Assembly (NCBI RefSeq): GCF_030718995.1
Contig: NZ_CP132204.1
Coordinates: 3,720,001 to 3,784,000 of the forward strand
Direction: 5' to 3'
Source: Arthrobacter oryzae
GTDB taxonomy: Bacteria > Actinomycetota > Actinomycetes > Actinomycetales > Micrococcaceae
Length of the DNA stretch: 64,000 bases
Positions 8,857 to 17,609 of the stretch are shown piece after piece. A model generated the notes under the pieces. It did not search any database. It was not told where the DNA came from and was given only the letters and a program-made list of their open reading frames with translations. A program made the translations under genes and the position numbers. The first letter of the stretch is position 1, and each line of letters opens with the position of its first letter.

Positions 8857-9216
8857 TTAGACGGGCTCGGGTGCATACCATGCGGCGCCCTGGACTTCGA
8901 CGTGAACGAGAAGAAGGTTGTCGCGTTTGATTCCGAGGGCTGAGACTTCATCCACGATCGCGGCCATGGTGCGCTGCTTCTGGTCATCGTTGTAAACGTT
9001 CTGGGCGACCAGTTCGATGAAGATGATGTCGTCCCGCTGCTGGTTCGGGAACGTGGGGGAGTAGACGAGTTCGCCGGGTTCGTGGAGCCGGAAGATCTGG
9101 AACAGATCATCTTCAGGCATCTCGAAGCCGGTGACCATTCCGCGGAGGATGGCTGCGCTGATGTCAGCCATCTTCGGCTGGAGGGCGCGGTGCATGTCGA
9201 TTCGTGCGTGAGGCAT
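8857..9216 (-). CDS. Tautomerase-family protein
   Basis: A 119-residue protein beginning Met-Pro (MPHARIDMHRAL), so Pro1 would be exposed after Met removal, the catalytic base of the tautomerase/MIF superfamily. The rest (MADISAAILRGMVTGFEMPEDDLFQIFRLHEPGELVY, then DIIFIELVAQNVYNDDQKQRTMAAIVDEV, LLLVHVEVQGAAWY) matches the longer tautomerase_2-type members. It lies between the permease and propeller genes of the operon, so it may process a keto/enol sugar intermediate (inference). Confidence 0.87.
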   Translation of the reverse strand: MPHARIDMHRALQPKMADISAAILRGMVTGFEMPEDDLFQIFRLHEPGELVYSPTFPNQQRDDIIFIELVAQNVYNDDQKQRTMAAIVDEVSALGIKRDNLLLVHVEVQGAAWYAPEPV

Positions 9217-9241
9217 GGTGGTGGCTTCTTTCCTGGTTTGG

Positions 9242-10030
9242 CTACTTCAAAGCACCGGCCGCGAGGCCGCGCTCGAAGAACTTTTGAAGGCTGATGTAAG
9301 CGATGAGTACTGGCAGGGCGGTGAGTACCGCAGCGGCGAGGACCTTGGTTTGGTCGTTGTTGAATTGTCCGACGAAGTATTGCGGGACGAGGGTGATGGT
9401 CTGCTGTTCCGGGGTCTGCAGGAACAGTAGCGGGAGAAGATACCCGTTCCACGAGCTGATGAAGACCAGGACCACAATGGCGGCGACGATGGGGCGTGTC
9501 AGCGGCATGATGATATGGCGGAAGGCCTGCCAGGTGTTCGCTCCGTCAACCCGTGCCGCTTCGATCAGTTCGTCGGGGATGCCATCTACGAAGTTGCGGG
9601 CCAGAAGTACGGAGAACGGAATCTGCAGGGCCGCCGCGGGCACGACCACTGCCCAGAGAGAGTTGTAGGCACCGGCGGCCGTCACCGTGGCAAAGAGCGG
9701 TGCCAGCAGCACGACTTCCGGCAGCGTGAGCGCACCCAGGAGCATCCAGAAGAAGAGCTCCTTTCCGCGGATGTGCAGTTTCGAGAATCCGAACGCTGCC
9801 GCGAGCGTGCATACCAGCACGATCGCAAGGACCGCCACGGAAACGAGGACGCTGTTGATGAAGAATCGTGGCAGCAGCCCGAGCGACAGGACGGTGGCGT
9901 AGTTGCCCCAGCCGCTGCCGGCCAGCGAGCCCTGAACCATTGCGATGAGTGGAAACACGAAGGGAACCACCATGAGCGTCAACACGAGCTGGAGGGCTCC
10001 CCGGGTGTACCACGTACGGACCTCAAACAC
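9242..10030 (-). CDS. Carbohydrate ABC transporter permease, MalG type
   Basis: A 262-residue membrane protein with six predicted hydrophobic segments and the inner-membrane permease EAA loop (EAARVDGANTWQAFRHIIMPLTRPIV), which contacts the ATPase. The order SBP-MalF-MalG and this length are typical of the CUT1 family for oligosaccharides or glycosides. The start overlaps the upstream permease gene by 8 nt. No ATPase gene is present in the operon, so a shared MsiK-like ATPase elsewhere in the genome is expected (known for actinobacterial CUT1 systems). Confidence 0.93.
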   Translation of the reverse strand: MFEVRTWYTRGALQLVLTLMVVPFVFPLIAMVQGSLAGSGWGNYATVLSLGLLPRFFINSVLVSVAVLAIVLVCTLAAAFGFSKLHIRGKELFFWMLLGALTLPEVVLLAPLFATVTAAGAYNSLWAVVVPAAALQIPFSVLLARNFVDGIPDELIEAARVDGANTWQAFRHIIMPLTRPIVAAIVVLVFISSWNGYLLPLLFLQTPEQQTITLVPQYFVGQFNNDQTKVLAAAVLTALPVLIAYISLQKFFERGLAAGALK

Positions 10031-11012
10031 GGGGAGCCCCCTTTTCCTTGCCAGCGATGTTCAGGACGATGGCAACGCTCAGGGCGAGTACCAGAAGGAC
10101 AATGGAGAGGGCGGCACCGTATCCGACCTGCGAGAGGGCAACGCTGACGCGGTAAATCTGTGTGCCCAGGAACTCGGTGCCGTAGGCAGGACCGCCCTGC
10201 GTGACCAGGAACGGCCAGTCGAAGGTTTTCAGTGAGCCGATCGCGGTGAGGATCGCCACTGCCAGGGTTGTCCCCCTGACACCGGGCCAGATGACGCTGC
10301 GGATGATCCGCAGGTTTCCCGCGCCATCGAGCCTGGCTGCTTCCATAATTTCGGTTTCGATCTGGCTCATCGCGGCGTAGTAGAGCACGAACACGACGCC
10401 GGTGGACTGCCAGATCGCCACCGACATCACCACGATGAGAGCTGTATTTTGATCTGCCAGCCACGCATAATCGAAATCCTGCAGGCCCAAAGCCTGGATG
10501 ACCTGATTTAGCTGGCCATCCGGAGCGTAGATCTGACGGAAAACGGGCGCCATGGTGGCAGGGGCCAGGACCACGGGGATAAAGATCAATACTTTATAGA
10601 CGACGCCCAGTCGAACTTTTGAATGCAGCAGGATGGCGAAAAACATGCCTAGTCCGACCTGGATCGAGAAGGTGACGACGAAAAAGATGCCTGTGTGCGC
10701 GATCGACTTCCAGAACACGGGATCCGCGAGGAGGCGCGTGTAGTTCTGGCTGCCGACCGGCACTGGCTGGGGGCTGGCACCATCCCAGCTCAGGGTTGAG
10801 ATGTAGCCTGTATAGCCGATGCAGTAATACAGGACGCCGACCGAGACGACCATCGCCGGGAGGATCCACGGGAGTCCGAGGCGGCGGTCAACCCGCTTCC
10901 CCCGGACGTCCCGGGCGGTGTGCGGATGTCCGGGTTTGGGAGGTTGACTCTGCCGGTGACTGACGACTGGTGGTTGCTTCACGGTGGTCATCGCCGCGCT
11001 GGTCTTGCCCAC
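10023..11012 (-). CDS. Carbohydrate ABC transporter permease, MalF/UgpA type
   Basis: A 329-residue permease. A hydrophilic N-terminus precedes the first membrane segment (LPWILPAMVVSVGVLYYCIGYTG). The EAA loop reads EAARLDGAGNLRIIRSVIWPGVRG. The start is probably GTG at 11012, only 4 nt after the binding-protein stop; ATG at 10991 is an alternative without a visible ribosome binding site. Together with the downstream permease it forms the transmembrane heterodimer of the sugar importer. Confidence 0.92.
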   Translation of the reverse strand: MGKTSAAMTTVKQPPVVSHRQSQPPKPGHPHTARDVRGKRVDRRLGLPWILPAMVVSVGVLYYCIGYTGYISTLSWDGASPQPVPVGSQNYTRLLADPVFWKSIAHTGIFFVVTFSIQVGLGMFFAILLHSKVRLGVVYKVLIFIPVVLAPATMAPVFRQIYAPDGQLNQVIQALGLQDFDYAWLADQNTALIVVMSVAIWQSTGVVFVLYYAAMSQIETEIMEAARLDGAGNLRIIRSVIWPGVRGTTLAVAILTAIGSLKTFDWPFLVTQGGPAYGTEFLGTQIYRVSVALSQVGYGAALSIVLLVLALSVAIVLNIAGKEKGAPRV

Positions 11013-11016
11013 TGGA

Positions 11017-12399
11017 TTACTTGCTTACCGGGTTCGCGTCAGCCACGCGCTGCATGTCTTCCGCTGCCTGGCCGGGACTGCGCTGCCCTGTGAGCACCGC
11101 TTGGTTGGCATCGATCACGCCCTGGATATGGACAGCCGACAAACTCAACTGGCGTGGTTCGGTTGATTCCTGGGTCTTCTTTGCGAAGTCCTGCAGGAGC
11201 GGGGTCTGAACCTTGGGGTTGACCAGTTCGATCGTCTCCCAGGCGGCCTCTACGCCTTTCAGCGTTGGGATGGAGTCAACATTGTTGGCCACGGTCTGCT
11301 GGCCGGACTTGCTGGCACCGAGCCATAGGGCGAAAGTTGTTGCCGCATTACGCGACTTGGACTTGGTGTTGACTGCCTGCGCGGCGTCGGGATCGCTGAA
11401 GATCGTGCTGGGGTTTCCCTTGCCGGCGACATCTGGGAAGGGCACGGGAACAATCGTGATTTTCGGCGTGTCCGAGGGGACACCGGCGCCTGACAACGCT
11501 GCCCTGAGGCTGTTGACCGTGGCGTATTGCGAGTACCAGTAGCCCATCTGAACCATGGGGACTTTGCCGGTCAGGAATGCGTTGTTGACGTCCGGGTACT
11601 GCTGCACGCCGACGGCGCCTTCGTCGAGGATGCCGTTTTCCGAGAGCTGCTTGAAGATCTCCCACGCCTTGACCAGGGCCGGGTCCGTCCACTTTTTCTC
11701 ACCACGGGCCGCGGCTGTGAAGGAACCGGGCTCAACGCTGTTGGCGATTGAGTGCAGAGTGTCGACATCGAAGCCGCTGCCGCCCACTCCCTCCTTGAAG
11801 CAGCCATGCCCGTTGGCCCGGAATGTCTCGCAAACGTTGACCCACTCCTCGAGCGTTGTAGGTGCGGCGAGGCCGTACTTGTCGAAAAGGTCCTTGTTGA
11901 TCCACATGCTGCCGGCGCCTTGCTTCGCCCACGGGAAGGCCGCGAGCTTGTCTTGAACGGTAAAGGCGTCCACCATCGTCGGTGCGATCTGTGACTTCCA
12001 GTCAGCACCGAGCTTCTCCGTAATTGCCGAGGTGAGGTCCTGTGCATACGGCGCAAAAACACTGACCGGACCAACGGAACCGCTGGCAGCAACGGTGAAA
12101 ACATCCGGGCCGTCGTTGGAAGCCAACGCCGGACGCAGCACGCCGGTGTAATCAGCGTTGGGCACCTTCTTGAAGGTCACCTTGATATCCGGGAACTCCT
12201 TATTGAACTCTGCGATCTCGCGCTGGGCCAGATCGTTATCCGGGGTCCAACTCCACCACTGGATACTTCCCGAGGTAGCGGATCCGCCGTCAGTGGACTG
12301 CGCCGGCGCGGAACAACCGCTCAGGGCCAGTGCGCTGGCGACCAGGACGCCTGTCGTTATTGCGGCTGACCGGGTCAGTCGACTCTTAGCTTGAAACAT
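11017..12399 (-). CDS. Sugar-binding lipoprotein, ABC extracellular solute-binding protein family 1
   Basis: A 460-residue lipoprotein: a basic N-terminus, a hydrophobic stretch and the lipobox LSGC, with the Cys at about residue 29 to be lipidated. The mature part shows family-1 SBP features (IQWWSWTPDNDLAQREIAEFNKEFPDIKVTFKKV near the N-terminus, aromatic-rich binding cleft segments). GGAGGAAC stands ahead of the ATG. First gene of the minus-strand operon and divergent from the ROK regulator, so it is likely controlled by that regulator. The sugar bound cannot be deduced. Confidence 0.93.
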   Translation of the reverse strand: MFQAKSRLTRSAAITTGVLVASALALSGCSAPAQSTDGGSATSGSIQWWSWTPDNDLAQREIAEFNKEFPDIKVTFKKVPNADYTGVLRPALASNDGPDVFTVAASGSVGPVSVFAPYAQDLTSAITEKLGADWKSQIAPTMVDAFTVQDKLAAFPWAKQGAGSMWINKDLFDKYGLAAPTTLEEWVNVCETFRANGHGCFKEGVGGSGFDVDTLHSIANSVEPGSFTAAARGEKKWTDPALVKAWEIFKQLSENGILDEGAVGVQQYPDVNNAFLTGKVPMVQMGYWYSQYATVNSLRAALSGAGVPSDTPKITIVPVPFPDVAGKGNPSTIFSDPDAAQAVNTKSKSRNAATTFALWLGASKSGQQTVANNVDSIPTLKGVEAAWETIELVNPKVQTPLLQDFAKKTQESTEPRQLSLSAVHIQGVIDANQAVLTGQRSPGQAAEDMQRVADANPVSK

Positions 12400-12712
12400 C
12401 CTTGTTCCTCCGATTTTGATGCCCCGTAGACGGGAGAAGGCCTCCGTCGGGCTTACGCCATCAACGGCGTCTCAAATGAGGATATGATGGAAGTCACAAC
12501 TTAGCAATAGTTAGTTAAGAAAGTTCTGAGGAGTGTGCGGTGGGCTTGATAGATGTACTTTTGCAACCCGGCTCGCCATCCGTCTCTCCGGTCGGTGGGT
12601 GCACGGATGATGTTATTCGTCGGCGGAGATTTACGACCGCGCGCTGCCCTGGAGGCTGTTTCCGCCCGTTGAAAACGCGGCCGCGCTGGAGTGGTGTAGA
12701 TTGCATGGCACC
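12400..12712. promoter_or_regulatory. Divergent intergenic region between ABC operon and ROK regulator
   Basis: This 313-bp stretch holds no gene. It separates the binding-protein operon from the ROK gene and must contain both promoters. An A/T-rich segment at 12495-12530 stands out in the GC-rich surroundings and carries AACTT (12498-12502) and AAGTT (12521-12525) as an inverted pair, plus TTAGTTAA. This is a reasonable place for ROK operators, but the exact site is only a guess. Confidence 0.4.
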
Positions 12713-13939
12713 ATGACAGAAACCTCTCCGCGCCGGCTCAAGGGCCGGTCCTACGCAGAGACGCGTAGTGCAGTGCTTGACCTCATACGCGCGAGCGAAA
12801 GCATCTCGCGGGTTGAGCTCTCGCAACTTTCTTCCCTCACTGAGGTGACGATCTCTAAGATTGTGAAGGAACTCCTTCTGGAGGGCATCGTCATTGAGGC
12901 CGGTCACGGCCAATCCACTGGCGGCAAGAGGCCGAGACTGCTCAAACTCAATACCGGAGTGCTCTACGCTGTCGGGGTTTCACTCGGTGTCTCAAGAATC
13001 GTCGTCGTTCTGTGCGGGTTGAACGGCAAACTTATCGAGCGGGTCGACCTTGCTGGAGTAGGCGATGATCCTCCGCCGCAGGTACTCGCCCGAGTCGCTG
13101 CCGCGGTCCAGAAAATCATCGAGGTACGCGGCATTTGGCGTGAATCTGTAGTCGGTATGGGTGTGGCCTCGGGCGGGCGCCGCCGTGGACCTTTGGGATG
13201 GGGAGCCGATCCCGAGGCGGCCCAAAACTGGGAGCAATTCGACACTGCCGCTGAGCTTGAGGGCCTGTGCGGGGTCCCTGTGCTCATAGAGAACGACGCA
13301 AATTCCGTTGCCCTTGGAACCTTCTGGGCAGGGGGTGCCAACGCTACATCTAACTTCATGACGGTATATATGGACCAAGGAATCGGCGCGGGCCTGGTGA
13401 TCGGCGGGGCGATCTTTCGGGGCGCTTCAGATAATGCCGGGGAGATCGGACACATCGTCGTTGAGCCGGATGGGTTCGAGTGCTGGTGCGGATCCCGCGG
13501 CTGCCTCGAAACAGTCGGGCCGCCTCGCGGATTAGTGAAGCAGGTGGCCACCGATCCAGGTCTAAGAGCACTATTTGACGAACCAGAATCGGGGGACCAA
13601 GCCATTTATGAGCGAATTCTTGACGGGCTCGGCAAAGGCATGCCCCAAGCTGAGGCGCTGATCAGCCGGTCCGTACGCCGGGTCGCCGCCGTACTGCTTG
13701 GCCTGGCCAACACACTCGACCTGGATCGAATCCAGCTTGCCGGTCCCGGCTTCGCGGCGGCCGGGCCGCGATATGCGAAAGAACTGAAAAGGCTCGTCGA
13801 AAAGGCATCCTTCACTCGAGGAGTGCACCCCATCGCCGTGGAGCTCGGCGGCACAGGGCCGGACGTTGCTGCGCTGGGCGCGGCGTCGGTAGTGCTGCAC
13901 AGCAGCCTCACGCCACATCATTTGTCGGTTCAGATCTGA
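12713..13939 (+). CDS. ROK-family transcriptional regulator (NagC/XylR type)
   Basis: A 408-residue protein. The N-terminal winged helix (RSAVLDLIRASESISRVELSQLSSLTEVTISKIVKELLLEG) precedes a ROK sugar-kinase-like domain with the zinc motif CWCGSRGCLET and the nucleotide/sugar loop NDANSVALGTFWAGG. The presence of the DNA-binding domain makes it a repressor rather than a glucokinase. The ATG at 12713 is preferred over an in-frame TTG four codons earlier; neither has a strong ribosome binding site. It likely represses the divergent sugar-uptake operon and responds to its substrate (inference). Confidence 0.92.
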   Translation: MTETSPRRLKGRSYAETRSAVLDLIRASESISRVELSQLSSLTEVTISKIVKELLLEGIVIEAGHGQSTGGKRPRLLKLNTGVLYAVGVSLGVSRIVVVLCGLNGKLIERVDLAGVGDDPPPQVLARVAAAVQKIIEVRGIWRESVVGMGVASGGRRRGPLGWGADPEAAQNWEQFDTAAELEGLCGVPVLIENDANSVALGTFWAGGANATSNFMTVYMDQGIGAGLVIGGAIFRGASDNAGEIGHIVVEPDGFECWCGSRGCLETVGPPRGLVKQVATDPGLRALFDEPESGDQAIYERILDGLGKGMPQAEALISRSVRRVAAVLLGLANTLDLDRIQLAGPGFAAAGPRYAKELKRLVEKASFTRGVHPIAVELGGTGPDVAALGAASVVLHSSLTPHHLSVQI

Positions 13940-14485
13940 ACTCGACTGCGTTCATGAGCCTCTGGAGACGGTCGTTGTGAGCGGCAGATCTCATCAGTCC
14001 CATACCCGGGGCTCGTGGGCACTTGCCCTTCAGCCGGGCGCCAGAGGAACTAAACGCACGCCGTCGGCAGCGCGCCATGCGGGACAGGCCGCGGTCAAAT
14101 TGACTCCTTGCCCTAGCGAGCGAGTGCTCCTGGGAGGATGTTGACCGTGCCGACGGCTTATGGGGCGTAGTTCCGCGATGTGAGTTGCTGTCGTTGGGCG
14201 CGGTGGGCTCCGCTATGCCGTTGGTGGCGCTCCACACTTCGTTGAGGCTGGACTGTCGGTTGGTTATGCGGGTTGCTGTTCTCTTCTCCAGAAGATGTTC
14301 GAAGGGAGGAATCCGCAGCCATGACGGTCGTCGATTTCCAGCAAGAGGGCCGCTCCCTAGTGAGCTATTTGTTCGGGACTGGTCAGGTTCCGGACGGCTT
14401 CACGTCGGAGCGAAAGCGGGCGCAAGACTCCACGAACCCGCCCTTTACGTCAGCCTCGTCGGGGCATCAAACGGCAAAAGAGAAG

Positions 14486-14730
14486 GTGTGCACAATGTGC
14501 ACACCGTGGGCCATCGGATCGGGTCGTATATCGGCCGGACTGGGCCGGATTGGGGAGATTTTCGGGGGAGCGGCGGAAAATCAGGGGGAGTCCGGTTCGA
14601 GTCCCACCTTGGGCACAGCATGACCCCTCGTCAAAGGGGTTTTTGCTTTAATGTGTGGACATTGATCCTCCGCGGCCCCTCTGACACTGTTCCCGGCTTG
14701 GCTTGGTCTGGCGCCGCGGTCGCCTGTGAA
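14486..14730 (+). repeat. Dispersed repeat copy 1: palindrome, tRNA-3'-end-like core, terminator
   Basis: Related to 60536-60772 in the same orientation. It starts with a perfect 19-bp palindrome (GTGTGCACAATGTGCACAC, 14486-14504). After about 90 bp of weakly conserved sequence comes a T-loop/acceptor-like core (GGTTCGAGTCCCACC, 14594-14608, then TTGGGCAC). A hairpin terminator follows, then TTTGCTTTAATGTGTGGACATT, and homology runs to GGCGCCGCGGTCGCCT. The core resembles a tRNA 3' end, but the 5' strand of the T stem does not pair. This fits an attachment-site remnant better than a functional tRNA (inference). Confidence 0.75.
14623..14644 (+). terminator. Rho-independent terminator after tRNA-like core, copy 1
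   Basis: Stem ACCCCT (14623-14628) and AGGGGT (14635-14640) around a 6-nt loop, followed by a T run. The same hairpin with one loop-side change lies at the second repeat copy. Confidence 0.8.
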
Positions 14731-14948
14731 GTTATGTGGGTGGCGGGATCGGAGCCCTGGCTGGTGGCCCCTCCGCCTGCTGGAATCGGGGGTTATGGGT
14801 TGTCCCTTCTTGTGTTTCCGGTGGCCAGTTGTTGGCGGTCACTGTGGTGACATGACGAAGCCGACTTTTCCTTGAGGATCTTCCTCGGATAGCTGCTTGC
14901 TGCGAACCAGGCAGAGGCGCTTATCGCGCGTTTGTCCGGCCAAACGGG

Positions 14949-14967
14949 GTGTGGACAGTGTCCACAT
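14949..14967. repeat. Third TGTGGACA-type palindrome
   Basis: TGTGGACA (14950-14957), one central G, then TGTCCACA (14959-14966), followed by another TGTCCAC at about 14971. It is the same motif as the palindrome at 60536-60554, located just downstream of repeat copy 1. It could be a recombinase-arm or regulator binding site. Confidence 0.55.
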
Positions 14968-15084
14968 TCTGTCCACGGGCGGCTTTTCGACCCGCATTTT
15001 GGTCCCTTTTTCTCAGGGTCGTGCCTTCGTTACACCACCGCTTAGACTATGGAAGTTGCCACATAAAATTGTAGTCGGGCATGG

Positions 15085-16299
15085 GTGTGGCAACTTCGAA
15101 ACGAGGCTCAGGAATGCAGGGGGACAGTCCTATTGGACGCTAATTCCAGCGCAGCATTCGATCCGCGGATTCAGATTGTTGACACGGCGACAGGGAGCGC
15201 TCGACCGGTCGAAGCTGACAAAGTGCAGGGGCTCGACGACTTCATCCATGCATGGGAACCGCAAGTAGATACTCCATCTCCACTCAGCTTCGAAGGGTGG
15301 CAGATGACCGACGACGACCACCCAAAGGGTGGTGGCAAGCCCGCATATCGGCTAGTCCACAAGACGATCCGGACAGTCGTGGCGCCATCTCTTAGCGTTG
15401 ACATGGATAGTTTGCGCCTCACGTTCGGAAATGGGGCAGTAACGCTCGGAGAACCAATATTTGAAGGAGCCCTTTCATCTAGGCGTCCTGGTCATTTTCT
15501 GCTGCCTGAATGGGGTTCCATCGAGCACGAAGATGGCTTTTTCCATTACCAGTACAAACCAAACGTTGGGATCCATGTAAGAGCGCATCAAACTGACACG
15601 CCAGTAGGGAATTACGTAGAAATTCTCTATGCCATCGGTGAGAGCAGCGACAGCAGTTATGAGGGAATGGTGGCCGCCGGACGTGCCGGTGTAGCGCCGC
15701 TCTTGGTCATGCTGGATCTGATGTTCGGGGAGCGGATGCTCGGGCCCCTCATTACAGAAGAAGTTGGCGAAGTCTTCGAGGACTGGCACTGGAACCGCAT
15801 GTTAGGCGGTCGCACCGTCGCCTTAGAATCGCAGGCGCGGCCAAGCCTTCTGCCCGCCCAGGAAGTTTGGGGGCAGCTTGAACCCAAGATATCCGCCTAC
15901 CTGGAACTAGATGACGTAAGCCGCCAGAGACTGAAGATTGCCGGACAGTGGTACTGGTTAGCCGAATCGCAAGCAGATCGGGTGATGGGTTTCATCTCGT
16001 ACTGGCTGGTCCTTGAATCACTTGAACTTGGCGAGAATGCGAACATTGCACCCCTGCGGCGTAGGTTGGCGGCAATACTTGATGTAGATGAACACTTAGT
16101 CAAGGAACCTGTTGGTCGGTTAAATGGCATCCGAAGTGGCCTCGTTCACGGGTCGGTTCGCTCCGTTGATGAGAAGCAACTCGGCCGCGTTCGCACGCTG
16201 GCCGCCGCGGTTCTCAGACACCACGCCCTCGGTAGTTTGGCTGAAGCCGACATCGAACAGCTCCGAGGCGCGCTATTCCAAGGGCCCGCCCACAGTTAA
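15085..16299 (+). CDS. HEPN-domain (ApeA-like) protein, candidate defence RNase
   Basis: A 404-residue protein opened by GTG at 15085; the frame is closed by a stop 21 nt upstream, and no strong ribosome binding site is seen. The N-terminal 250 residues are a mixed alpha/beta region I do not recognise. The C-terminal 110 residues are helical and contain RSGLVHG (Arg350, His355), the R-x4-H motif of HEPN ribonucleases, placed as in ApeA-like HEPN domains (preceded by a helix FISYWLVLESLEL). Such proteins act in anti-phage abortive systems by cleaving RNA (family knowledge). Codon use is less G/C-biased at third positions than in the flanking catabolic genes, fitting horizontal transfer. The HEPN call is moderately sure, the defence role is inference. 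Confidence 0.6.
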   Translation: MWQLRNEAQECRGTVLLDANSSAAFDPRIQIVDTATGSARPVEADKVQGLDDFIHAWEPQVDTPSPLSFEGWQMTDDDHPKGGGKPAYRLVHKTIRTVVAPSLSVDMDSLRLTFGNGAVTLGEPIFEGALSSRRPGHFLLPEWGSIEHEDGFFHYQYKPNVGIHVRAHQTDTPVGNYVEILYAIGESSDSSYEGMVAAGRAGVAPLLVMLDLMFGERMLGPLITEEVGEVFEDWHWNRMLGGRTVALESQARPSLLPAQEVWGQLEPKISAYLELDDVSRQRLKIAGQWYWLAESQADRVMGFISYWLVLESLELGENANIAPLRRRLAAILDVDEHLVKEPVGRLNGIRSGLVHGSVRSVDEKQLGRVRTLAAAVLRHHALGSLAEADIEQLRGALFQGPAHS

Positions 16300-16892
16300 A
16301 GTGCAGCTGCGTTCTGCGCAGTGATCGGCTGTCAAAAGGCTCTGGAACGCTAACTGCAAAGGCCACCAAGACTGGCGTAGGAGAAAGCGTTAGGGTCGCT
16401 AAGGGAGGTCCGCCCATTCAGGTTCGGGAGCCGGACGCTGAAGCGTGGACCACCCGCCTCTGGCGACGTGCCCGAAGGCTCGGTGGGTCTTGTGGAACAG
16501 TCACCGTTGCAGATGTCCGAGGAACGTCATGCGGTCCTCGAAGGAGGCAAATTGGATCCGGGTCAACGTGCCATAAGGCGGGCAGAGCCCCCTGAGGCAG
16601 GGGAGAGTTCATGCCGAACTGCATCCATGGCTCGCCTCGAGCCAGCCACCGGCATGAGAGCGCCTGGTGGCGCGACCACGCAGACCATCACATGAGATTC
16701 CTTCTGGACCCACAAGGCCCCTTCTTCAACTGCCACATGATAGAACAACTCGAGCCCGAATATTCCGAACAAAAGAAAGCACTCACCGATTGGTCCCCGG
16801 ATGTGCGCTGCCAGGGAAGGGAGTGTCTGACTAGCGGTGGATTCAAGGGTTGGCCTGACACGCCGGGCGTTGCCTGGCGGGGAGGACTGATC
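16300..16892. other. Non-coding gap between HEPN gene and IS256 remnant
   Basis: Nearly 600 bp with no frame that shows a ribosome binding site plus a protein-like composition. It probably includes the left flank or leader of the decayed IS256-type element. Confidence 0.4.
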
Positions 16893-17175
16893 ATGAGCGG
16901 GACCATGTATCCCATGGCGACAGACGTGGATCAGCAATAGTTAGCGCAGCTGCTCCTGGCTCAGGCCAGGGAGCAGGGCATCGACCTCGTCGGCCCAGAC
17001 GGGCTATTGAACCGGCTCACGAAAAACGTCCTGGAGACCGCTCTGGAAGCGGAATGGACGAACACCTCGGATACAGGAAACATGACGTGTCCGGGCGCGG
17101 GGGCGGGGACTCCCGCAACGGCACCCGCACGAAAACCGTGCTGACCGAGATCGGGCCCGTGGAGATCGATGTGCC
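16893..17175 (+). pseudogene. IS256-family (mutator) transposase, N-terminal remnant with stop and frameshift
   Basis: ATG at 16893 follows GGGGAGGA. Reading on gives DVDQQ, an in-frame TAG at 16938, then LLLAQAREQGIDLVGPDG and LLNRLTKNVLETALEAE. After one missing base near 17053 the next frame continues MDEHLGYRKHDVSGRGGGDS and NGTRTKTVLTEIGPVEIDVP. These segments are the well-known N-terminus of IS256-family transposases. The match stops at about 17175, so the catalytic DDE part is absent. The element is dead: premature stop, 1-nt deletion and 3' truncation. Confidence 0.85.
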
Positions 17176-17609
17176 GGCCCCGGCCCGCAATAGACGCTCG
17201 CCACTCATAATGTCCTGCGTATCACCGGCAAATGGATAGCATCCCCTTGTTTGCGCTTATCTGAGCGCACTTATTTATGGCGGACATTGATGTCCAAAAC
17301 TCTAACGTGGCTTTACCCCGCTTTTCCGTTGCCAGCGCTCCTGCAAGCTGCTGCGCATCAGCCGTGTATTCCTGGCGGGCGGCAACGCCCATTTACTTTA
17401 GTCCAGTGTTGGAGGCAAAGGAAGCCTCGAGCAGCCGTGATGAACGACTTATTATCCGCGTAAGGCTCCCTAGTGGATTACCTTTAGCCGACATACATCG
17501 AGAAACAGAACGAAATGTCTCGCACCCAGCGTGTTCGTCGGCTAACGTTTGACTTGTCGTTCCGCCGAGAACATGTTATCGCGCGGCTTTTTACTATGGG
17601 GGAGGCCAA
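17176..17609. promoter_or_regulatory. Upstream region of the conjugation operon with a candidate promoter
   Basis: No convincing gene. A frame at 17277-17552 lacks a ribosome binding site and a recognisable pattern. A promoter candidate lies at 17549-17579: TTGACT (17549-17554), then about 18 nt to ATGTTA/TGTTAT (17573-17579). It would start transcription roughly 25 nt before the first operon gene. Confidence 0.4.

Larger units (their letters stand above)
13940..15084. other. Long region without a supportable gene
   Basis: About 1.1 kb between the ROK gene and the HEPN-type gene. A short frame from 14323 has a good GGGAGGA site and starts MTVVDFQQEG, but its later part runs through the dispersed repeat, so any gene there is a remnant. 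The region holds repeat copy 1 (14486-14730), its terminator and a third palindrome (14950-14966). I see nothing else coding. Confidence 0.5.

Noticed and set aside
14594..14615. Possible tRNA genes at 14.6 kb and 60.6 kb
   Set aside because: Only the T-loop and 3' acceptor strand are present; the bases before the T-loop do not pair with CCCAC and no D or anticodon arm precedes them.
17277..17552. 91-residue frame upstream of the conjugation operon
   Set aside because: No ribosome binding site, Ser/Ala-rich composition, and it overlaps the likely promoter region.
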